From contig CAWFJE010000002.1 of assembly GCA_963816155.1 (NCBI GenBank), positions 248,001-312,000 of the forward strand: DNA of 64,000 nt, written 5' to 3'. The position numbers and the translations under genes were made by a program. A model generated the notes under the pieces. It was given only the letters and a program-made list of their open reading frames with translations. It was not told where the DNA came from and searched no databases. Shown here piece by piece: positions 36,547 to 45,460 of the stretch (its first letter is position 1; the number at the start of each line of letters is the position of its first letter). This DNA is from JAXGXJ01 sp963816155. Its GTDB lineage: Bacteria > Actinomycetota > Thermoleophilia > RBG-16-64-13.

Positions 36547-36897
36547 CTACACGAGTTCCAAATACACCATCTCGGCAGCGTCGCCCTGGCGAGGCCCCAG
36601 ATGGATGATACGGGTGTACCCGCCCGGACGATCCGAGTACCGGGGGCCCAGCTCGTTGAAGAGCTTGTACGTGATCTTCTTGTTGCGCAACTGGCTGATA
36701 GCCGTGCGCCGCGAGTTCAGATCGCCCGCCTTGCCCATGGTGATGTACTTCTCCACCATAGGCTTCACTTCTTTGGCGCGGGCCTCGGTGGTCTTGATGC
36801 GTCCATGCTCGAGCACAGAGCAGGCAAGATTCGCCAGCATCTGCCGGCGGTGATCCGGCTGCATACCGAATCGTCTTCCTTTCCTCTGATGCCTCAC
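36547..36897 (-). CDS. rplQ: 50S ribosomal protein L17
   Basis: L17 (116 residues) lines the 50S exit-tunnel side. Signature MRHQRKGRRFGMQPDHRRQM and TTEARAKEVKPMVEKYITMG are present, and the C-terminus GDAAEMVYLELV is standard. GTG 36897 begins one base after the rpoA stop. Last gene of the superoperon. Confidence 0.98.
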   Translation of the reverse strand: MRHQRKGRRFGMQPDHRRQMLANLACSVLEHGRIKTTEARAKEVKPMVEKYITMGKAGDLNSRRTAISQLRNKKITYKLFNELGPRYSDRPGGYTRIIHLGPRQGDAAEMVYLELV

Positions 36898-36898
36898 T

Positions 36899-37858
36899 CT
36901 ACTCTCCTCTAAGCTTCAGATTGTTCAGGGCGAGACGCTCACGCACCTCTTCTATGCTCTTCCGACCGAAGTTGGGGATGCACATGAGCTCTTGGTCGGA
37001 CTTGCGGATGAGGTCACCGATGGTCTCGACGCCCTCGCGCTTAAGACAATTATATGACCTGACACCCAACTCCAACTCCTCGATAGGGGTACCGTCCCAC
37101 TCGGAGGCACCGTCCTGTGGGGCCTCGAGCTCGTCGGTATCGACCTCGCGGCCAACGCCCTCTCCACCCTCCGGCTCATCCTCTTCGATGAAGATGGTCA
37201 GATCGTCCCGCAGAAGAGCCGCCGCCATGCTCACAGCCGTACGAGGATCGACGGCCCCGTTGGTCTCAACCTCGAGGGTCAGCTTGTCGAAATCAGTGCG
37301 CTGGCCCACGCGGGCGGGCTCCACACTGTAGGCGACCCGCACCACAGGCGAGAAGACCGAATCGATGGGGATAACCCCCACGATCGTCTCCAGGCGCTTG
37401 TTGTCATCACCTGAAGCGTAGCCACGCCCCCGACGAACGGTCAGTTGCATATCGAGGCGACCGTTGTCTTCAAGACTGCCGATGTACGCGTCTGGGTTCA
37501 TGACTTCCACGGTGCCCGGCAACTGGATATCGGCGGCCGTGATCGTTCCCGGGCCCTCCTTCACCAACTGCACCTCATGCTCATCGGCCTCTCCGTGCAA
37601 GACGAAGACCAGCCTCTTGAGGTTGAGGATGATGTCGGTGACGTCCTCTTTCACGTGGGGCACAGTCGAGAACTCATGCTCGACACCCTGGATCTTGACG
37701 GCCGAGATCGCCGCTCCTTGCAGTGACGATAGCAGCACCCGCCGGAGAGAGTTGCCGAACGTGTACCCGAAGCCGCGGGCCAACGGCTCGACCACGAAAC
37801 GGCCCCGGTTCTCGTCGACCGGTACATAACTACTATGCGGGGTAGCAAAATCTAGCAA
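36899..37858 (-). CDS. rpoA: RNA polymerase alpha subunit
   Basis: Assembly scaffold and regulator-contact subunit of RNA polymerase, 319 residues. The N-terminal domain shows FVVEPLARGFGYTFGNSLRR and GRGYASGDDNK. After an acidic linker (EEDEPEGGEGVGREVDTDEL) comes the C-terminal domain, LGVRSYNCLKREGVETIGDL ... IPNFGRKSIEEVRERL, with the Arg and Asn that contact UP-element DNA. TTG 37858, five bases after GGAGGG, is the start. Interesting beside RpoC, which carries a second domain of this type. Confidence 0.98.
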   Translation of the reverse strand: MLDFATPHSSYVPVDENRGRFVVEPLARGFGYTFGNSLRRVLLSSLQGAAISAVKIQGVEHEFSTVPHVKEDVTDIILNLKRLVFVLHGEADEHEVQLVKEGPGTITAADIQLPGTVEVMNPDAYIGSLEDNGRLDMQLTVRRGRGYASGDDNKRLETIVGVIPIDSVFSPVVRVAYSVEPARVGQRTDFDKLTLEVETNGAVDPRTAVSMAAALLRDDLTIFIEEDEPEGGEGVGREVDTDELEAPQDGASEWDGTPIEELELGVRSYNCLKREGVETIGDLIRKSDQELMCIPNFGRKSIEEVRERLALNNLKLRGE

Positions 37859-37922
37859 TCGGCCCTCCTATCTCTAAGCCGCGCAAAGCGCCTCGTGTGC
37901 CGATGGTCTTCCAGCTTGAGCA

Positions 37923-38549
37923 CTACTTGGAGTACAGCTCGACGATGAGCGACTCCTGTATGGGGATGTCGATATCGGTCCGAGCCGGTGGACGCAGTAC
38001 CTTGCCGACCATGTTGTCGTGGTCGGCCTGCAGCCAAGCAGGAACGGATGCGGTGAGATCGGTGGCGTCCTCGATGACGGCTTTCAACCCCTCGCTCTTG
38101 AGCACCGCGGCGATGATATCGTCCGTCTTGACCCGGAACGAAGGGATGTTCACCCGACGCCCGTTGACGGTGAAGTGACCGTGCCTGATCAACTGCCGAG
38201 CCTGACGCCGGGAAGCGCCGAAGCCCAAGCGGTAGACGACATTGTCCAGGCGCGACTCGAGCAGGCACAGAAGGTTCTCCCCCGTCATGCCCTGCTGCCG
38301 AGCGGCCAGCTTGTAGTAGTTGCGGAACTGGCCCTCGAGCACACCGTAGTACCGGCGGGCCTTCTGCTTCTCGCGCAACTGGTTCAAGTATTCCGACTGC
38401 TTGCGCCGCCGTCCCCGGCCATGCTCACCCGGGGGATAGGCGCGCCTGTCCACGCCGCACTTGTCGGTAAGGCAGCGTTCGCCTTTCAGGAAGAGCTTCT
38501 CCATCTCCCGACGGCACTGTTTGCACTGAGGTGATCTGTCTCTGGCCAT
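37923..38549 (-). CDS. rpsD: 30S ribosomal protein S4 (zinc form)
   Basis: Primary 16S rRNA binder that nucleates 30S assembly, 208 residues. It has the zinc motif C-x2-C-x13-C-x4-C (C9, C12, C26, C31) and the S4 RNA-binding domain SRLDNVVYRLGFGASRRQAR. Zinc-type S4 is frequent in actinobacteria and some Firmicutes. It lies between rpsK and rpoA in the alpha operon. Confidence 0.98.
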   Translation of the reverse strand: MARDRSPQCKQCRREMEKLFLKGERCLTDKCGVDRRAYPPGEHGRGRRRKQSEYLNQLREKQKARRYYGVLEGQFRNYYKLAARQQGMTGENLLCLLESRLDNVVYRLGFGASRRQARQLIRHGHFTVNGRRVNIPSFRVKTDDIIAAVLKSEGLKAVIEDATDLTASVPAWLQADHDNMVGKVLRPPARTDIDIPIQESLIVELYSK

Positions 38550-38567
38550 TCTTCTCTCCCCTCCGCC

Positions 38568-38975
38568 CTATACGCGTCGCCGCTTTTTGGGGCGGCATCC
38601 GTTGTGGGGGATGGGGGTGACATCCTTGACGCTCGTGACGTCGATGCCGGTGGCCTGCAAGGAACGGATGGCCGTCTCACGGCCGCTCCCCGGTCCCTTC
38701 ACATAACAGTCGACCTTCTGAAGACCGTGCTCCATGCCGGCCCTGGCAGCCTTCTCCGCCGTCACCTGCGCGGCGAACGGAGTCGACTTGCGCGAGCCCT
38801 TGAAGCCCGCCGAACCGGCGCTCGCCCAAGCAATCACGTTGCCCTCTTTGTCTGTGAGGGTCACCAAGGTGTTGTTGAACGATGTCTTGATGTAAGCGTT
38901 GCCTACCGCAATGCTCTTGCGCACCTTGCGGCGCCGCCCGCGCGGACCGGTGGTAGTGCGTTTAGGTTTCGGCAT
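38568..38975 (-). CDS. rpsK: 30S ribosomal protein S11
   Basis: Platform protein of the 30S subunit, 135 residues. Typical features: GNAYIKTSFNNTLVTLTDKE, FKGSRKSTPFAAQVTAE, and the basic C-terminus DVTPIPHNGCRPKKRRRV. It lies 46 bp after rpsM and 18 bp before rpsD. Confidence 0.98.
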   Translation of the reverse strand: MPKPKRTTTGPRGRRRKVRKSIAVGNAYIKTSFNNTLVTLTDKEGNVIAWASAGSAGFKGSRKSTPFAAQVTAEKAARAGMEHGLQKVDCYVKGPGSGRETAIRSLQATGIDVTSVKDVTPIPHNGCRPKKRRRV

Positions 38976-39021
38976 ATTCCTGTATCTCCGTCCCTAGTAA
39001 TCCTGCAGGACCGCCACCCGG

Positions 39022-39399
39022 CTAGACCCGCACCTTCTTCTTGACGCCTACGGTGGGCTTGTGTCCCTTGCGCACCCGAGCGTTCGTCTTGGTGCGCTGG
39101 CCGCGTACCGGCATACCCCGGCGGTGTCTGATCCCCCTGTAGCAGCCGATCTCCATCAGTCGTTTGATGTTCTGACTGCGCTCCCGACGCAAATCACCCT
39201 CGACGGTGACGTTGTCTTCGATGTACCCGCGCAACCGGATCTCTTCATCCTCGGTGAGATCCTTAACGTAGGTGTTGGGGTCGATGCTCACAGCGGAAAG
39301 GATCCTGTTGGACGTCGACCGGCCTATCCCATACACGTACGTGAGACCGATCTCTACCCTTTTCTCCCTGGGGAGCGTAACGCCAGCGATACGAGCCAT
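39022..39399 (-). CDS. rpsM: 30S ribosomal protein S13
   Basis: Head protein of the 30S subunit that contacts the P-site tRNA and the intersubunit bridge. The 125-residue product starts MARIAGVTLPREKRVEIGLT and has the RHRRGMPVRGQRTKTNARVR tail. It follows rpmJ after 14 bp. Confidence 0.98.
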   Translation of the reverse strand: MARIAGVTLPREKRVEIGLTYVYGIGRSTSNRILSAVSIDPNTYVKDLTEDEEIRLRGYIEDNVTVEGDLRRERSQNIKRLMEIGCYRGIRHRRGMPVRGQRTKTNARVRKGHKPTVGVKKKVRV

Positions 39400-39413
39400 T
39401 GTTCAGCAGCCTC

Positions 39414-39527
39414 CTAGCCTTGACGCTGCTTGTGGCGCGGGTTCTGGCAGATGACCAGCACCACGCCGCGTCGCCGCACTATTTTGCATTTCTCGCACAT
39501 CGGTTTCACCGACGCTCTGACCTTCAT
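39414..39527 (-). CDS. rpmJ: 50S ribosomal protein L36
   Basis: A 37-residue protein: MKVRASVKPMCEKCKIVRRR then GVVLVICQNPRHKQRQG. It has the C-x2-C ... C ... H zinc ribbon of the zinc form. Start ATG 39527, stop TAG 39414. It sits in the standard place between infA and rpsM. Confidence 0.97.
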   Translation of the reverse strand: MKVRASVKPMCEKCKIVRRRGVVLVICQNPRHKQRQG

Positions 39528-39540
39528 CGTCGTCCTTCCT

Positions 39541-39762
39541 CTACTTGAAGCGATACGTGATCCGACCCCGGGTCAGATCGTACGGCGACAATTCCACCTT
39601 GACTCGGTCGCCCGGCAGGATGCGGATGTAGTTCATGCGCATCTTCCCCGAGATATGAGCCAGAATCTCCAACTCGTTGTCGAGCTTGACCCGGAACATG
39701 GTGTTGGGCAAAGCCTCAAGGACCTCACCTTCCAGCTCTATGGCTTCTTCTTTAGGAGACAT
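39541..39762 (-). CDS. infA: Translation initiation factor IF-1
   Basis: A 73-residue OB-fold protein that occupies the ribosomal A site during initiation. The family sequence is clear: EEAIELEGEVLEALPNTMFR, HISGKMRMNYIRILPGDRVK, and YDLTRGRITYR. ATG 39762. It is separated from map by 105 bp that may contain its own promoter, and is 13 bp from rpmJ. Confidence 0.98.
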   Translation of the reverse strand: MSPKEEAIELEGEVLEALPNTMFRVKLDNELEILAHISGKMRMNYIRILPGDRVKVELSPYDLTRGRITYRFK

Positions 39763-39806
39763 GACCGGTCACCAATCTCTCACTTCTGCCCGCACAACGG
39801 CCGTCT

Positions 39807-39815
39807 ATCATACCA
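39807..39815 (-). promoter_or_regulatory. Possible internal promoter ahead of infA
   Basis: In the 105-bp gap between map and infA, the minus strand reads TGG-TATGAT (39815-39807), an extended -10 box. No good -35 hexamer is placed 17 bases upstream. Plausible as an internal promoter for infA-rpmJ-rpsM, but weak evidence. Confidence 0.35.
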
Positions 39816-39867
39816 TGGTCAGCGCCTTGCCCTCGCTCAGCCGGGTTGATGCAGTGTATTGCGCGGG

Positions 39868-40647
39868 TCAAGTCGCCCCCCCTGGAGTCTTCGCCGCTTT
39901 CTGAGCGACCGTCAGGATCCTCGGGCCCTTCTTGGTGATGGCCACAGTGTGTTCAAAATGAGCCGAAAGGCTACCGTCCTTGGTATAGATCGCCCACGAA
40001 TCGTCGCCCATCTCCACTTCGTAACCGCCGGCGTTCACCATCGGCTCGATGGCCAACACCATGCCGTCGCGAAGTTCGGGTCCCTGTCCCGCGGGCCCGA
40101 AGTTGGGCACCTGCGGATCCTCATGCATCTCCCGCCCCACGCCGTGACCGACCATGCTCTGGACCACCGAGAAGCCGTGCGCTTCCACGTATGTTTGCAC
40201 CGCGTGAGAGATGTCCCCCACCCTGTTACCCACCTTGCACTGGCCGATGGCCTGCCGCAGCGATTCCTCCGTGACCCGCAGCAACTGCAGCGCCAATTCC
40301 GAGATCTTCCCCACGGGGTAGGTCATGGCCGCATCGGCAATGTAGCCCTCCATGGTCACACCCACATCCACGCCCAGGATGTCGCCTTCCTTCAGGCGCG
40401 TCTTCCCGGGGATGCCGTGCACCACCATGTTGTTCGGGGAGGCGCAGATGGTGGCCGGGAAGCCCCGATAGCCCTTGAAGGTGGGAATGCCGCCCTCAGC
40501 GCGTATATATTTCTCGGCCAGACTGTCCAGCTCTTTTGTCGTCACCCCGGGCCCGATCTCTTCGGCCAGAAGATCGAGACAGCCGCGCACCACTGTGCCG
40601 GCGCGATCCATCTTGGCGATCTCGGTGTCTGACTTGCGGATTATCAC
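39868..40647 (-). CDS. map: Methionine aminopeptidase, type I
   Basis: Removes N-terminal Met from new proteins. The di-metal ligands appear in order: ILGVDVGV, GYIADAAMT, GHGVGREMHEDP, AIEPM and HFEHTVAI. 259 residues. GTG 40647 is preceded by GAGGAA. Lies in the usual secY-adk-map-infA order. Confidence 0.97.
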   Translation of the reverse strand: MIIRKSDTEIAKMDRAGTVVRGCLDLLAEEIGPGVTTKELDSLAEKYIRAEGGIPTFKGYRGFPATICASPNNMVVHGIPGKTRLKEGDILGVDVGVTMEGYIADAAMTYPVGKISELALQLLRVTEESLRQAIGQCKVGNRVGDISHAVQTYVEAHGFSVVQSMVGHGVGREMHEDPQVPNFGPAGQGPELRDGMVLAIEPMVNAGGYEVEMGDDSWAIYTKDGSLSAHFEHTVAITKKGPRILTVAQKAAKTPGGAT

Positions 40648-40690
40648 TGTTCCTCGGGCCGTCTCTACTGTCCGATGACCGCGTCCGCGC

Positions 40691-41356
40691 TCACTCGCCG
40701 GCCGGGCCGAGAGCTTCGCGGATCTGCTCGTACACGCTGTCGGGGGTCATTCCTGTGCCGTCGATGCGAGCGACCAAACCCTGCTCGTCGTAGTAGCCGA
40801 TCAACGGCTCCGTCTGAATCGCATACACCTCAAGACGGTTACGCACCGTCGCTTCGCCGTCGTCGTCGCGCTGGTAGAGCTCGCCACCACACCTGTCACA
40901 CACGCCATCCTTGGCGGGCTTGTTGTACTCGACATGGAACGGAGCCTGACACTCGCGGCAGATCCGGCGGCCCGTGAGACGAAGGATCAACTCATCCTCG
41001 TCCACCAGGATGGCGATGACCTTCGAAACAGCCCGGTCGAGTGCGTCCAGCGCCTCATCCAGCGCTTCCGCCTGGGGGATGGTGCGGGGGAAACCGTCCA
41101 TGAGGAAGCCCTTGGCCGTATCCGGCTCCTGGAGACGTTCCTTAACGATGCCGATCACCACACTGTCGGGGACCAACTCACCGGCGTCCATGTATCTCTT
41201 GGCTTCAAGCCCCATCTGGGTCTGATTCTTCAACGCGCCACGCAGGATGTCCCCGGTGGAGACATGTGGGATGGCGTACTCGGCCGCGATACGACTGGCC
41301 TGAGTGCCTTTGCCTGCTCCGGGCGGTCCCAGGAGAATGAGGTTGAATTGGCTCAT
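40691..41356 (-). CDS. adk: Adenylate kinase (zinc-lid form)
   Basis: Interconverts ATP plus AMP and two ADP. The P-loop is LLGPPGAGKGTQASRI, the AMP-binding DGFPRTIPQAEAL follows, and the lid carries four cysteines (CRECQAPFHVEY ... CDRCGGELYQRDDD) for zinc, the long-lid form common in Gram-positive bacteria. 221 residues, ATG 41356. Confidence 0.97.
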   Translation of the reverse strand: MSQFNLILLGPPGAGKGTQASRIAAEYAIPHVSTGDILRGALKNQTQMGLEAKRYMDAGELVPDSVVIGIVKERLQEPDTAKGFLMDGFPRTIPQAEALDEALDALDRAVSKVIAILVDEDELILRLTGRRICRECQAPFHVEYNKPAKDGVCDRCGGELYQRDDDGEATVRNRLEVYAIQTEPLIGYYDEQGLVARIDGTGMTPDSVYEQIREALGPAGE

Positions 41357-41387
41357 GGTGTTTTTCCTTCCCTTAACGTCGCCGGCG

Positions 41388-42638
41388 CTACTTGAGGAAG
41401 CCCTCGTAGTGCCGCATAAGCAACTGCGATTCCATCTGCTTCATGGTGTCGAGCGCCACCCCGACCACGATCAGCAGCGACGTACCACCGAAGTAGAAGG
41501 GGATACTGAACCCTTTGATGAGCAGGGTCGGCAACAGCACGATGGCCGCCAGGAAGAGAGCACCCGGCAGCGTGATACGCGTGAGCACCCTGTCCAGATA
41601 GGCAGCGGTCGGCCGTCCAGGACGTATGCCGGGGACAAAGCCGCCGTACTTCTTCAGATTGTCGGCTTGGTCTATGGGGTTGAACTGCACGGCCGTGTAG
41701 AAGTAGGTGAACACGATGATGAGGATGACCTCGGCCAGGATGTACCACCAACTGGAGGGTCCTATGGCCTCGGAGAGGTCTGTGGCCCATTGCCAAGGCG
41801 TCATCTGCGCGAGAGTCACCGGGAACAGCAGCACCGAGGAGGCGAAGATGACGGGGATGACCCCCGCCATATTGATGCGCAAGGGCAGATAGGTACTCTG
41901 ACCTCCGTAGACTTTTCGCCCCACCACTTTCTTGGCGTATTGAACCGGTATGCGGCGCTGTCCCTCTGTGATGTAAATGATAGCCGCTACCACCAACACC
42001 GAGACCACTCCCATGAGCACCCAGTAGCCCGGGTTGAGCGTGAAGAGCTTCTGTAGGCCGGCCGGGAGCCGGGAGACGATACTCGCGAAGATCATCAAAG
42101 AGATACCGTTACCGATGCCGCGCTGGGTGATCAACTCGCCCATCCACATCACGAGAGCGGTGCCGACGGTCAGTGTCATCACGATGAGCCAGAAGCGTAC
42201 GGGGGTCAGCGGGGCGCTCGGCGGGAAGGCACCGTAGCTCTTGAATAGGAAGACGAAGCCCACAGCCTCGATGAAAGCCAACACCACGGTGAAGTAGCGC
42301 GTGTACTGGTTGACCTTCTTCCGCCCGGCCTCGCCTTCCTTCATGAGCATCTCAAGCTTGGGGATGACCATGGTAAGGAGCTGCATGATGATCGATGCCG
42401 TGATGTACGGCATGATCCCCATGGCGAAGATGGCCACTCTCTCCAACCCGCCCCCGGCGAATAGGTTGTAGAAGTCGAAGACCCCACCGGTGTTGAACAT
42501 GTCCTTGATGGCGTCGACGTCGATCCCCGGCACGGGGATGTAGCAGCCGAACCTGTAGATAGCGATGATCATCGCCGTGAAGAGCAGCTTCTTGCGAAGG
42601 TCCGGTAGCCTCCAGGCATTAAGCAAGGATTGCAGCAT
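41388..42638 (-). CDS. secY: Preprotein translocase subunit SecY
   Basis: Channel subunit of the Sec translocon, 416 residues with ten hydrophobic helices. Conserved stretches: FNTGGVFDFYNLFAGGGLER, GIMPYITASIIMQLL, and NLKKYGGFVPGIRPGRPTA. ATG 42638, 46 bp after rplO and 32 bp before adk. Confidence 0.97.
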   Translation of the reverse strand: MLQSLLNAWRLPDLRKKLLFTAMIIAIYRFGCYIPVPGIDVDAIKDMFNTGGVFDFYNLFAGGGLERVAIFAMGIMPYITASIIMQLLTMVIPKLEMLMKEGEAGRKKVNQYTRYFTVVLAFIEAVGFVFLFKSYGAFPPSAPLTPVRFWLIVMTLTVGTALVMWMGELITQRGIGNGISLMIFASIVSRLPAGLQKLFTLNPGYWVLMGVVSVLVVAAIIYITEGQRRIPVQYAKKVVGRKVYGGQSTYLPLRINMAGVIPVIFASSVLLFPVTLAQMTPWQWATDLSEAIGPSSWWYILAEVILIIVFTYFYTAVQFNPIDQADNLKKYGGFVPGIRPGRPTAAYLDRVLTRITLPGALFLAAIVLLPTLLIKGFSIPFYFGGTSLLIVVGVALDTMKQMESQLLMRHYEGFLK

Positions 42639-42683
42639 CAGGTCCTCACCCCTATGTTCCGCGGCTCGTCAGTCGTCATCGTG

Positions 42684-43157
42684 CTAGATCACCTCGGCCG
42701 TACCACCGGCCGCCTCGATCTTGACTTTGGCCGCGGCGCTGAACCCTTGAGCCCTGATGGTGAGGGAGTGGGTGAGTTCGCCGTCAGCCAGGATCTTCAC
42801 GCGCTCGTCAGCCTTCTTGATGATGCCCTTGAGCACCAACGTCTCCGGAGATACGACCTCGTCGGCGGCAAAGACCGCCAAGCGGGACAGGTTGACCGGA
42901 GTCATGTAGGTACGGAAGGGGCCGATAGGCATGGAGGTCTTGGCGTTCGGGCCGCGCAGCTTGGGCGTGCGCATGTGCAGGGGCATCTGGCCACCCTCGT
43001 AGCGGGGCGAGATGCTGCCGCCGGAGCGCGCTTTCGAGCCCTTGTGGCCCCGCCCCGACGTCTTGCCCACCCCGGAACCCTCGCCGCGACCGACACGCTT
43101 CTTGTCGCGCCGGGCGCCGGGGTCGGGGCGCAGGTTGTGCAGGAAGATATCTCCCAT
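42684..43157 (-). CDS. rplO: 50S ribosomal protein L15
   Basis: L15 (157 residues) has the flexible basic N-terminus KKRVGRGEGSGVGKTSGRGH with GGSISPRYEGGQMPLHMRTP, and a globular C-terminal half ending AAGGTAEVI. It is three bases after rpmD and upstream of secY, as in the spc operon. Confidence 0.97.
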   Translation of the reverse strand: MGDIFLHNLRPDPGARRDKKRVGRGEGSGVGKTSGRGHKGSKARSGGSISPRYEGGQMPLHMRTPKLRGPNAKTSMPIGPFRTYMTPVNLSRLAVFAADEVVSPETLVLKGIIKKADERVKILADGELTHSLTIRAQGFSAAAKVKIEAAGGTAEVI

Positions 43158-43159
43158 CG

Positions 43160-43351
43160 TTATCCTTCGTCCTTGATGTCGACTTCGGTCACCTTGAGCA
43201 TGTACGAGATCTTGTGCACCATGCCCCGGATGGCCGGAGTATCTTCGTGATAGACGGTCTGCCCCATGCGGCTGATGCCCAGCGCATCGAGCGTCGCTTT
43301 GTGGTCCTTCTTACGGTTTATCCTGCTCTTGACCTGAGTGATCTCGATCAC
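43160..43351 (-). CDS. rpmD: 50S ribosomal protein L30
   Basis: A 63-residue L30 (IEITQVKSRINRKKDHKATL, then MVHKISYMLKVTEV). GTG 43351 is chosen because it begins at the conserved N-terminus and has GGGAGAG upstream; an in-frame extension into rpsE is rejected. Confidence 0.95.
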   Translation of the reverse strand: MIEITQVKSRINRKKDHKATLDALGISRMGQTVYHEDTPAIRGMVHKISYMLKVTEVDIKDEG

Positions 43352-43355
43352 AGTG

Positions 43356-43919
43356 TCACTCTCCCGCAGCCGGAGCAGTAGCCCCATCCGCAGCGGCAGC
43401 CGGTGCGACCACCTCGCGCAGGCCCAAGACTTCGCGCACGGTCTTGCCGCGCTGCAGAGCGATGTCCTCAGGACGGCGAAGGGAACGAAGCCCTTGCTCA
43501 GCTGCCCTCACCATATTGATAGGGTTGGTGGTGCCCAGGCATTTCGCCAGAACGTCCTTGACTCCGCCCAGTTCGAGCAGCGCGCGGACGCCGCCACCGG
43601 CGATAACGCCGGTACCGGCCGAGGCGGGCCGCAGCAACACGCGTCCCGCGCCGAAATGGCCCAGGACCTCGTGCGTGATGGTCGTGCCGTGCTTGGGCAC
43701 GACGAACAGGTTCTTCCGGGCGTCCTCGATAGCCTTCTGGATGGCCAAGGGCACCTCTTTGGCCTTGCCATAGCCAACGCCCACTGTGCTCTCGCCATCA
43801 CCAACCGCCACCAGTGCGGTAAAGGAGAAACGCCGCCCGCCCTTGACCACCTTGGCCACGCGGTTGATATGGATCACGCTCTCCTGAAGGTTGAGCGAAT
43901 CTGCTTTGATCTGCGCCAA
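43356..43919 (-). CDS. rpsE: 30S ribosomal protein S5
   Basis: S5 helps decoding accuracy on the 30S. The 187-residue product has VIHINRVAKVVKGGRRFSFT, the GYGKAKEVPLAIQKAIEDAR core and RPASAGTGVIAGGGVRALLE. It begins with TTG 43919. A short Ala-rich tail (AAAADGATAPAAGE) ends the protein. Confidence 0.97.
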   Translation of the reverse strand: MAQIKADSLNLQESVIHINRVAKVVKGGRRFSFTALVAVGDGESTVGVGYGKAKEVPLAIQKAIEDARKNLFVVPKHGTTITHEVLGHFGAGRVLLRPASAGTGVIAGGGVRALLELGGVKDVLAKCLGTTNPINMVRAAEQGLRSLRRPEDIALQRGKTVREVLGLREVVAPAAAADGATAPAAGE

Positions 43920-43938
43920 AGTGTTACCTCTCTCTCCC

Positions 43939-44295
43939 TCAGAAATCCAGTCCGCCCTCGCGGGCGCCGTCGGCCAGTGCTTTCACTCGGCCGTGGTATA
44001 GATACGAACCTCTGTCGAAGACCACGCGCTCCACGCCGGCGGCCTTGGCCCTCTCGGCCACGAGCTCGCCGACCTTGGCTGCTTCGTCCTTCTTCGACAG
44101 ACCCTTCTCGGTGACGTTGGGACTGCCCGCGCTGGCGAGCGTCCGGCCCTCACTGTCATCGATCACCTGTGCCCAGATGGATCGGTTGGAGCGGAAAACG
44201 GAAAGCCGCGGCCGCTCGGACGTGCCCCGCACCCGGCTATGCACCCGCACGGCGCGCCGCTCCCGAGTCCGCTTGATATCCTCTTGATTGCTCAT
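43939..44295 (-). CDS. rplR: 50S ribosomal protein L18
   Basis: 5S rRNA-binding protein of 118 residues: RTRERRAVRVHSRVRGTSER, PRLSVFRSNRSIWAQVIDD, and the end VVFDRGSYLYHGRVKALADG. ATG 44295 is chosen over a longer in-frame extension that enters rplF; AGAGGAG lies upstream. Confidence 0.97.
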   Translation of the reverse strand: MSNQEDIKRTRERRAVRVHSRVRGTSERPRLSVFRSNRSIWAQVIDDSEGRTLASAGSPNVTEKGLSKKDEAAKVGELVAERAKAAGVERVVFDRGSYLYHGRVKALADGAREGGLDF

Positions 44296-44311
44296 GCTCT
44301 CCTCTTCCTGC

Positions 44312-44845
44312 CTACGCCCGCTTGCCGACTTTGCGTCGCACCACTTCGCCCTGGTAGCGAATGCCTTTGCCCTTGTAGGGTTCGGGCTTGCGCAAGGCGC
44401 GGATCTCGGCGGCCACCTGGCCGACACGTTGCTTGTCGATACCCTTCACCACTATCTGCGTGGGGACGGGGACGTCGAACTCGATGTTCTCGGGCGGCTG
44501 CACCAATATGGGGTGCGAGTAGCCGACGAGGACTTCCAGGTCGGACCCCTTCTTGGAGGCCCGGTAGCCGACACCCACGATCTCCAGCCTCTTCTCGAAG
44601 CCCGTGGTGACACCGGTCACCATATTGAAGAGAAGCGTGCGGGTGAGGCCGTGCAGGGACCGATTCGGGCCACTGTCGTTAGGCCGGTTCACCGTCATGA
44701 CGCCCTCATCCAGCGCGATCTTCATGGCGGGATGGACGTCCAAGGACAACTCGCCCTTGGGACCCTTGACGGCCACGTTCTGACCCTTCATGGTGACTTC
44801 CACACCACCGGGTACTTCTATGGGTGCTCTTCCTATTCTTGACAT
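44312..44845 (-). CDS. rplF: 50S ribosomal protein L6
   Basis: L6 (177 residues) sits at the base of the L7/L12 stalk near the factor-binding site. Begins MSRIGRAPIEVPGGVEVTMK; signature PEPYKGKGIRYQGEVVRRKV near the C-terminus. Five bases separate it from rpsH. Confidence 0.98.
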   Translation of the reverse strand: MSRIGRAPIEVPGGVEVTMKGQNVAVKGPKGELSLDVHPAMKIALDEGVMTVNRPNDSGPNRSLHGLTRTLLFNMVTGVTTGFEKRLEIVGVGYRASKKGSDLEVLVGYSHPILVQPPENIEFDVPVPTQIVVKGIDKQRVGQVAAEIRALRKPEPYKGKGIRYQGEVVRRKVGKRA

Positions 44846-44850
44846 AAGCG

Positions 44851-45249
44851 TTACCAGACGAAGCAGACGACTTCGCCGCCTACACCTAGCCGTTGCGCTT
44901 CCCGCGCCGTCATAAGCCCCCGAGAAGTGGAGACGACCGCGGTGCCCATGCCTCCGAGCACCTTGGGAAGATTGTCCTTCCTGGCATAGATCCGGCGACC
45001 CGGCTTGCTGACCCTCTTCACCTGCGAGATCACGCGGCGACGGCCGTCAGTGTATTTGAGCTCGATCACCAGGGTGTCGAAAGAGCCCTCCCTCAGGACC
45101 GAGTACTCGGAGATGTAGCCCTCATCCTTGAGGACGCGGGCCAACTCGACCTTCTGTCCGGAGGCCGGCATAGTGACCTGAGCGTGCAGCGCCTTGTTGG
45201 CGTTGCGCAGACGGGTCAGCATGTCGGCGATGGGATCGGTATGCGACAT
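44851..45249 (-). CDS. rpsH: 30S ribosomal protein S8
   Basis: S8 (132 residues) binds central-domain 16S rRNA and regulates the spc operon in some bacteria. Seen: DPIADMLTRLRNANKALHAQ and GTAVVSTSRGLMTAREAQRL, ending GGEVVCFVW. Confidence 0.98.
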   Translation of the reverse strand: MSHTDPIADMLTRLRNANKALHAQVTMPASGQKVELARVLKDEGYISEYSVLREGSFDTLVIELKYTDGRRRVISQVKRVSKPGRRIYARKDNLPKVLGGMGTAVVSTSRGLMTAREAQRLGVGGEVVCFVW

Positions 45250-45257
45250 GGCCCCTC

Positions 45258-45443
45258 CTACCAGCTCGATTTGGTGACCCCAGGGATGACTCCCTGATGG
45301 GCCAGCTCACGTAAACAGATACGACACAGACCAAAGCGACGGAGATAGCCCCGAGGCCTTCCGCAGCGCTGGCAGCGATTGTGGGCCCGGACTGCGTACT
45401 TCTGCGGGCGCCGCGCTTTGGCGATCATGGATTTCTTTGCCAT
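45258..45443 (-). CDS. rpsN: 30S ribosomal protein S14, type Z
   Basis: The short 61-residue zinc form of S14: CQRCGRPRGYLRRFGLCRIC supplies C-x2-C and C-x2-C ligands. It ends GVIPGVTKSSW. Gap of eight bases to rpsH. Confidence 0.98.
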   Translation of the reverse strand: MAKKSMIAKARRPQKYAVRAHNRCQRCGRPRGYLRRFGLCRICLRELAHQGVIPGVTKSSW

Positions 45444-45460
45444 GGGCTGAAGCTCCTATC